NCBI GenBank assembly: GCA_016841955.1
Contig: JAENYE010000001.1
Location: 248,001-312,000, forward strand
Length of the DNA stretch: 64,000 nt
Direction: 5' to 3'
Source of the DNA: Methanobacteriota archaeon
GTDB lineage: Archaea > Halobacteriota > Methanomicrobia > Methanomicrobiales > Methanoculleaceae
Below, piece by piece: positions 61,781 to 64,000 of this stretch (within the stretch, counting starts at the first letter, position 1; each line of letters opens with the position of its first letter). Position numbers and translations under genes: made by a program. The notes under the pieces were generated by a model that did no database searches, had not been told where the DNA came from, and saw only the letters and a program-made list of their open reading frames with translations.

Positions 61781-61882
61781 ACGGGTCGGTTGCTCCTGCA
61801 GGGTATTCTGCTTTGCGCCCCGGGGTGATCACGCATCCTCATCTTTTTTTCGCCCGGCATCCTATAGAGTAAGAGACCTTCT

Positions 61883-63001
61883 GTGTATTATCACCTCATT
61901 CTGACCGACAACTGCAACCTCTGCTGCACCTACTGCCGCGGGAAGGCGTTCACCGTCGACCCCCCGGAGCTGCCCGATATCGCCGTCGACGAAGACCTCC
62001 CGGTGGACCTCGAGATCGACCTCAATGACCTCTACCGGTTCCTCGCAAAGGACCCCGACGCCGTGCTGACCTTCTACGGCGGGGAGCCCCTGCTCGCCAT
62101 GGACCTCGTCCGCGAGATCGCCCGCGACGCCCCGGTATCGGCGCTGATGCTGCACACCAACGGCACTCTCCTCGATCGCCTCGAACCCGGGACCGCGAAC
62201 CGGTTCGATACGATCCTGGTCTCGATCGACGGTCCCGAGGGGCTCACCGACGCTCACCGCGGAGAGGGGACGTTTGCCCGGATCACGCAAAACCTCCGCC
62301 ACCTCGCAGCGGGTGGATTTCCCGGCGAGGTGATCGCCCGGATGACGGTGACCGAGGATACCGATATCGTGGAGGCCGTCCGCTACCTCACGGAGAACGA
62401 CCGTTTCCCCTTCCAGGCCGTCCACTGGCAGATGGACGCGAACTTCTGGAGCGACTACCACCTGCGGGGCTACGCCGCGTGGGTAAAGAAGAGTTACAAT
62501 CCCGGCATCCGGTCGCTCGTCTCGTTCTGGGTGGAGGCGATGCGGACGGAGGGCCGGGTGCTCCGGTGGTACCCTTTCATGGACCCGATGCAGGACATGC
62601 TGCTATCGCGGCCGAGCATGCTCCGGTGCGGGTGCGGCCACGTGAACTACAGCATCATGACCGACGGGCATATCGCCCCCTGCCCCATCATGGTCGGGAT
62701 GAAGGACTACTACGCAGGGCATATCGCCACCGCCGACCCGCTCCGCCTCCCGGTGACCACCGTAGGGAGCCCCTGCCCGGAGTGCGGCCTCCTCGACTTC
62801 TGCGGCGGGCGGTGCCTCTACTCGAACATCACCCGCCCCTGGCCGGAAGAAGGGCGGCGGGCCGTCTGCGGGACGGTGGAGAACCTCCATTTGGCGCTCT
62901 CGGCGGCGCTCCCGGAGGTCAGGGCACTCATAGGCGCGGGCACGATCCGGATTGAGGACTTCGCCCACCGGAAGTACAACAGCTGCGAGATTATACCATG
63001 A
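61883..63001 (+). CDS. Putative peptide-modifying radical SAM enzyme, AF1577-like
   Basis: 372-residue protein. The cluster motif is NCNLCCTYCRGK (Cys11, Cys15, Cys18, with an extra Cys14), followed by TFYGGEPLLA and SIDGPEG barrel motifs. A SPASM-like C-terminal cysteine region follows: RCGCGHVNYSIMTDGHIAPCP near residue 250, and GSPCPECGLLDFCGGRCLY near 295. This is the layout of enzymes that modify peptides (TIGR04084/AF1577-like by pattern). A small gene for a zinc-ribbon protein follows immediately. Starts with GTG or ATG at 61883 (TGTGTATTATCAC; the initial codon reads GTG). Confidence 0.83.
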   Translation: MYYHLILTDNCNLCCTYCRGKAFTVDPPELPDIAVDEDLPVDLEIDLNDLYRFLAKDPDAVLTFYGGEPLLAMDLVREIARDAPVSALMLHTNGTLLDRLEPGTANRFDTILVSIDGPEGLTDAHRGEGTFARITQNLRHLAAGGFPGEVIARMTVTEDTDIVEAVRYLTENDRFPFQAVHWQMDANFWSDYHLRGYAAWVKKSYNPGIRSLVSFWVEAMRTEGRVLRWYPFMDPMQDMLLSRPSMLRCGCGHVNYSIMTDGHIAPCPIMVGMKDYYAGHIATADPLRLPVTTVGSPCPECGLLDFCGGRCLYSNITRPWPEEGRRAVCGTVENLHLALSAALPEVRALIGAGTIRIEDFAHRKYNSCEIIP

Positions 63002-63069
63002 GGGTGCCCGGCGACCTCCCTCCGGGGCAACGTTCATCCGGCCGGAGGAAGATCATTCTCCGGGAAACC

Positions 63070-63234
63070 ATGACAACCATCGGCCTCATCCTCTGTAGAA
63101 TCGGGCTCCACCGGTGGGGCAGGAAACGGGGATACGACGAATACTCGTCAAACGTCATCGAATGGGAGCAACGGTGCGAACGGTGCGGGAAGAGAAAGCG
63201 GTGGGTCGAGGTGAAGCGGGACCGGCGGCGGTGA
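63070..63234 (+). CDS. Small zinc-ribbon-like protein, possible partner of the radical SAM enzyme
   Basis: 54-residue basic protein with LCRIGLHRW near the N-terminus and CERCGKRKRW near residue 35, like other short archaeal zinc ribbons. An in-frame ATG at 62998 overlaps the stop of the radical SAM gene (ATGA), which would give a 78-residue form with a 24-residue leader-like extension and suggests translational coupling. ATG 63070 is preferred on content. It could be a structural ribbon protein or a peptide substrate; neither is shown. Confidence 0.6.
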   Translation: MTTIGLILCRIGLHRWGRKRGYDEYSSNVIEWEQRCERCGKRKRWVEVKRDRRR

Positions 63235-63238
63235 GGGC

Positions 63239-64000
63239 TCAGGCACCGGCTGCGGCACCGGCGTCCCGGACCCGCCAGCCGCCCTCCGGCACCAGTATCT
63301 CGAACCGTGCACCCTTCCCGGGCTCCCCGGTCTCCCGGATGACGAGCCCGGTGGTCGAGAGGATCTCCCGTACGAGGAAGAGCCCGAGGCCGGTGTTCCT
63401 GCCGAAACCACGTGCGAATATCTTTTCTTTCTCGCCTGCCGGTATCCCGGAACCGTTGTCCTCGACGACGACGACAAGGCTCCCCCCCTGGCGACGGCAC
63501 TGAACCCTGACCGTCGGGGCCGGCCCGGCATACCTGACCGCATTCTCAAAGAGGTTGTAGAATGCCTTCTCCAGCATCGGATCGGCGTAGACCTCAAACC
63601 CGTCGGCTTCGGTAACGAGGGTGAGGCCCCGGAAACCGAGGCCTTCCGCAGCCCGGGCCACGCACTCACGGAGGTCCTGATACTCCGGAGCCCGGGCCCC
63701 CAGGTCCTGGTAATCCTGGGTGAACACAATCTGGCGGTTGATGAACCCGAGAGCCTGCTGCTGCCGGTCCAGGTATCCGAGGAGAACCGGATCGGTTATC
63801 CGGTCTCTCGCAAACTCCAGGTTGCCCTGAAGGACGGTCAGCTGGTTGAGGATGTCGTGACGGGTGATGCCGGAGAGCAGGTGCATCTTCCGGTTCGCGG
63901 CTATCAGAGCGGCTTGTGCCTGCTTCCGCGCGGTGACATCCCGGACGATGGCCTGAAGCTGGCGCGGGCCTTTCACGTCCAGCCGGCTCGCGCTCATCTC
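63239..64000 (-). CDS. PAS sensor histidine kinase, C-terminal part (5' end outside window)
   Basis: C-terminal ~253 residues of a histidine kinase. The end of a PAS/PAC domain is visible (QLQAIVRDVTARKQAQAAL), then a dimerisation helix with RHDILNQLTVLQGNLEFA (His phosphorylation site of the archaeal RHDILNQ type), then the HATPase domain: NLFENAVRYA (N-box), VEDNGSGIPAGEKEKIFARGFG (G1), and GRNTGLGLFLVREIL (G2). The frame is open to the right edge; a Met at 63997 is internal by context (E-M-S-A-S-R). It is convergent with the small zinc-ribbon gene, 4 bp apart. Confidence 0.9.
   Translation of the reverse strand, partial: EMSASRLDVKGPRQLQAIVRDVTARKQAQAALIAANRKMHLLSGITRHDILNQLTVLQGNLEFARDRITDPVLLGYLDRQQQALGFINRQIVFTQDYQDLGARAPEYQDLRECVARAAEGLGFRGLTLVTEADGFEVYADPMLEKAFYNLFENAVRYAGPAPTVRVQCRRQGGSLVVVVEDNGSGIPAGEKEKIFARGFGRNTGLGLFLVREILSTTGLVIRETGEPGKGARFEILVPEGGWRVRDAGAAAGA

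Overview
The window is about 64 kb of a GC-rich archaeal chromosome. It carries the methyl-coenzyme M reductase genes (mcrB, mcrD, mcrG, mcrA), a formylmethanofuran dehydrogenase operon, MptE of tetrahydromethanopterin synthesis, archaeal TATA-type promoters and a membrane-bound Ech hydrogenase. The source is therefore a hydrogenotrophic methanogen. The gene content (Ech, an mcr operon without mcrC, many PAS proteins, RNase III) fits Methanomicrobiales, most like Methanoculleus or a close relative; this placement is inference, not a database match. No insertion sequence, prophage or CRISPR array was seen.

Layout. 1-7.7 kb: end of ileS, a Thg1-like tRNA enzyme, a PRC-barrel protein divergent from a site-2 protease with CBS domains, a radical SAM protein with an HhH tail, mptE and a TrkA-N/DHH phosphoesterase. 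7.8-12.1 kb: tRNA-Lys(CTT), a structured non-coding segment, remnants of a chemotaxis-type PAS/CheW locus and a large HTH plus multi-PAS regulator. 12.1-16 kb: an ABC-2 exporter (ATPase plus two permeases), one permease fused to a PrsW-like intramembrane protease domain. 16-29.3 kb: housekeeping and accessory genes (two more radical SAM proteins, tandem PRC/DUF2795 paralogues, geranylgeranyl reductase, GH13 enzyme, MerR regulator, TPR protein, HNH nuclease, lipoprotein, membrane-bound Clp-fold protease, DNA polymerase IV).

30-40 kb is the methanogenesis core. mcrBDGA (minus strand) and fwdDBAC (plus strand) are divergent around a 1.16-kb non-coding region, so the last and first enzymes of CO2 reduction to methane share one intergenic control region. 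moeA, for the molybdopterin cofactor needed by Fwd, follows fwdC. 41-45 kb: a DnaQ-like exonuclease fold protein divergent from an RNase III homologue with an altered catalytic position, a DUF362 ferredoxin-type protein and a HIT protein. 45-50 kb: the echABCDEF operon, which can supply low-potential ferredoxin for the Fwd reaction from H2 and the ion gradient. 50-64 kb: flavin disulfide oxidoreductase, SLC13 transporter with RCK_C domains, YkgJ protein, SagB-type nitroreductase, Na+/Ca2+ exchanger, secreted beta-propeller protein, P-type ATPase, cupin, an AF1577-like radical SAM enzyme with a small zinc-ribbon gene behind it, and a truncated PAS histidine kinase.

Intergenic regions hold three families of dispersed palindromic repeats: a G-run family bounded by inverted repeats (3 copies), a family built on CGCGAAG hairpins (3 copies), and mosaics of very short hairpins.
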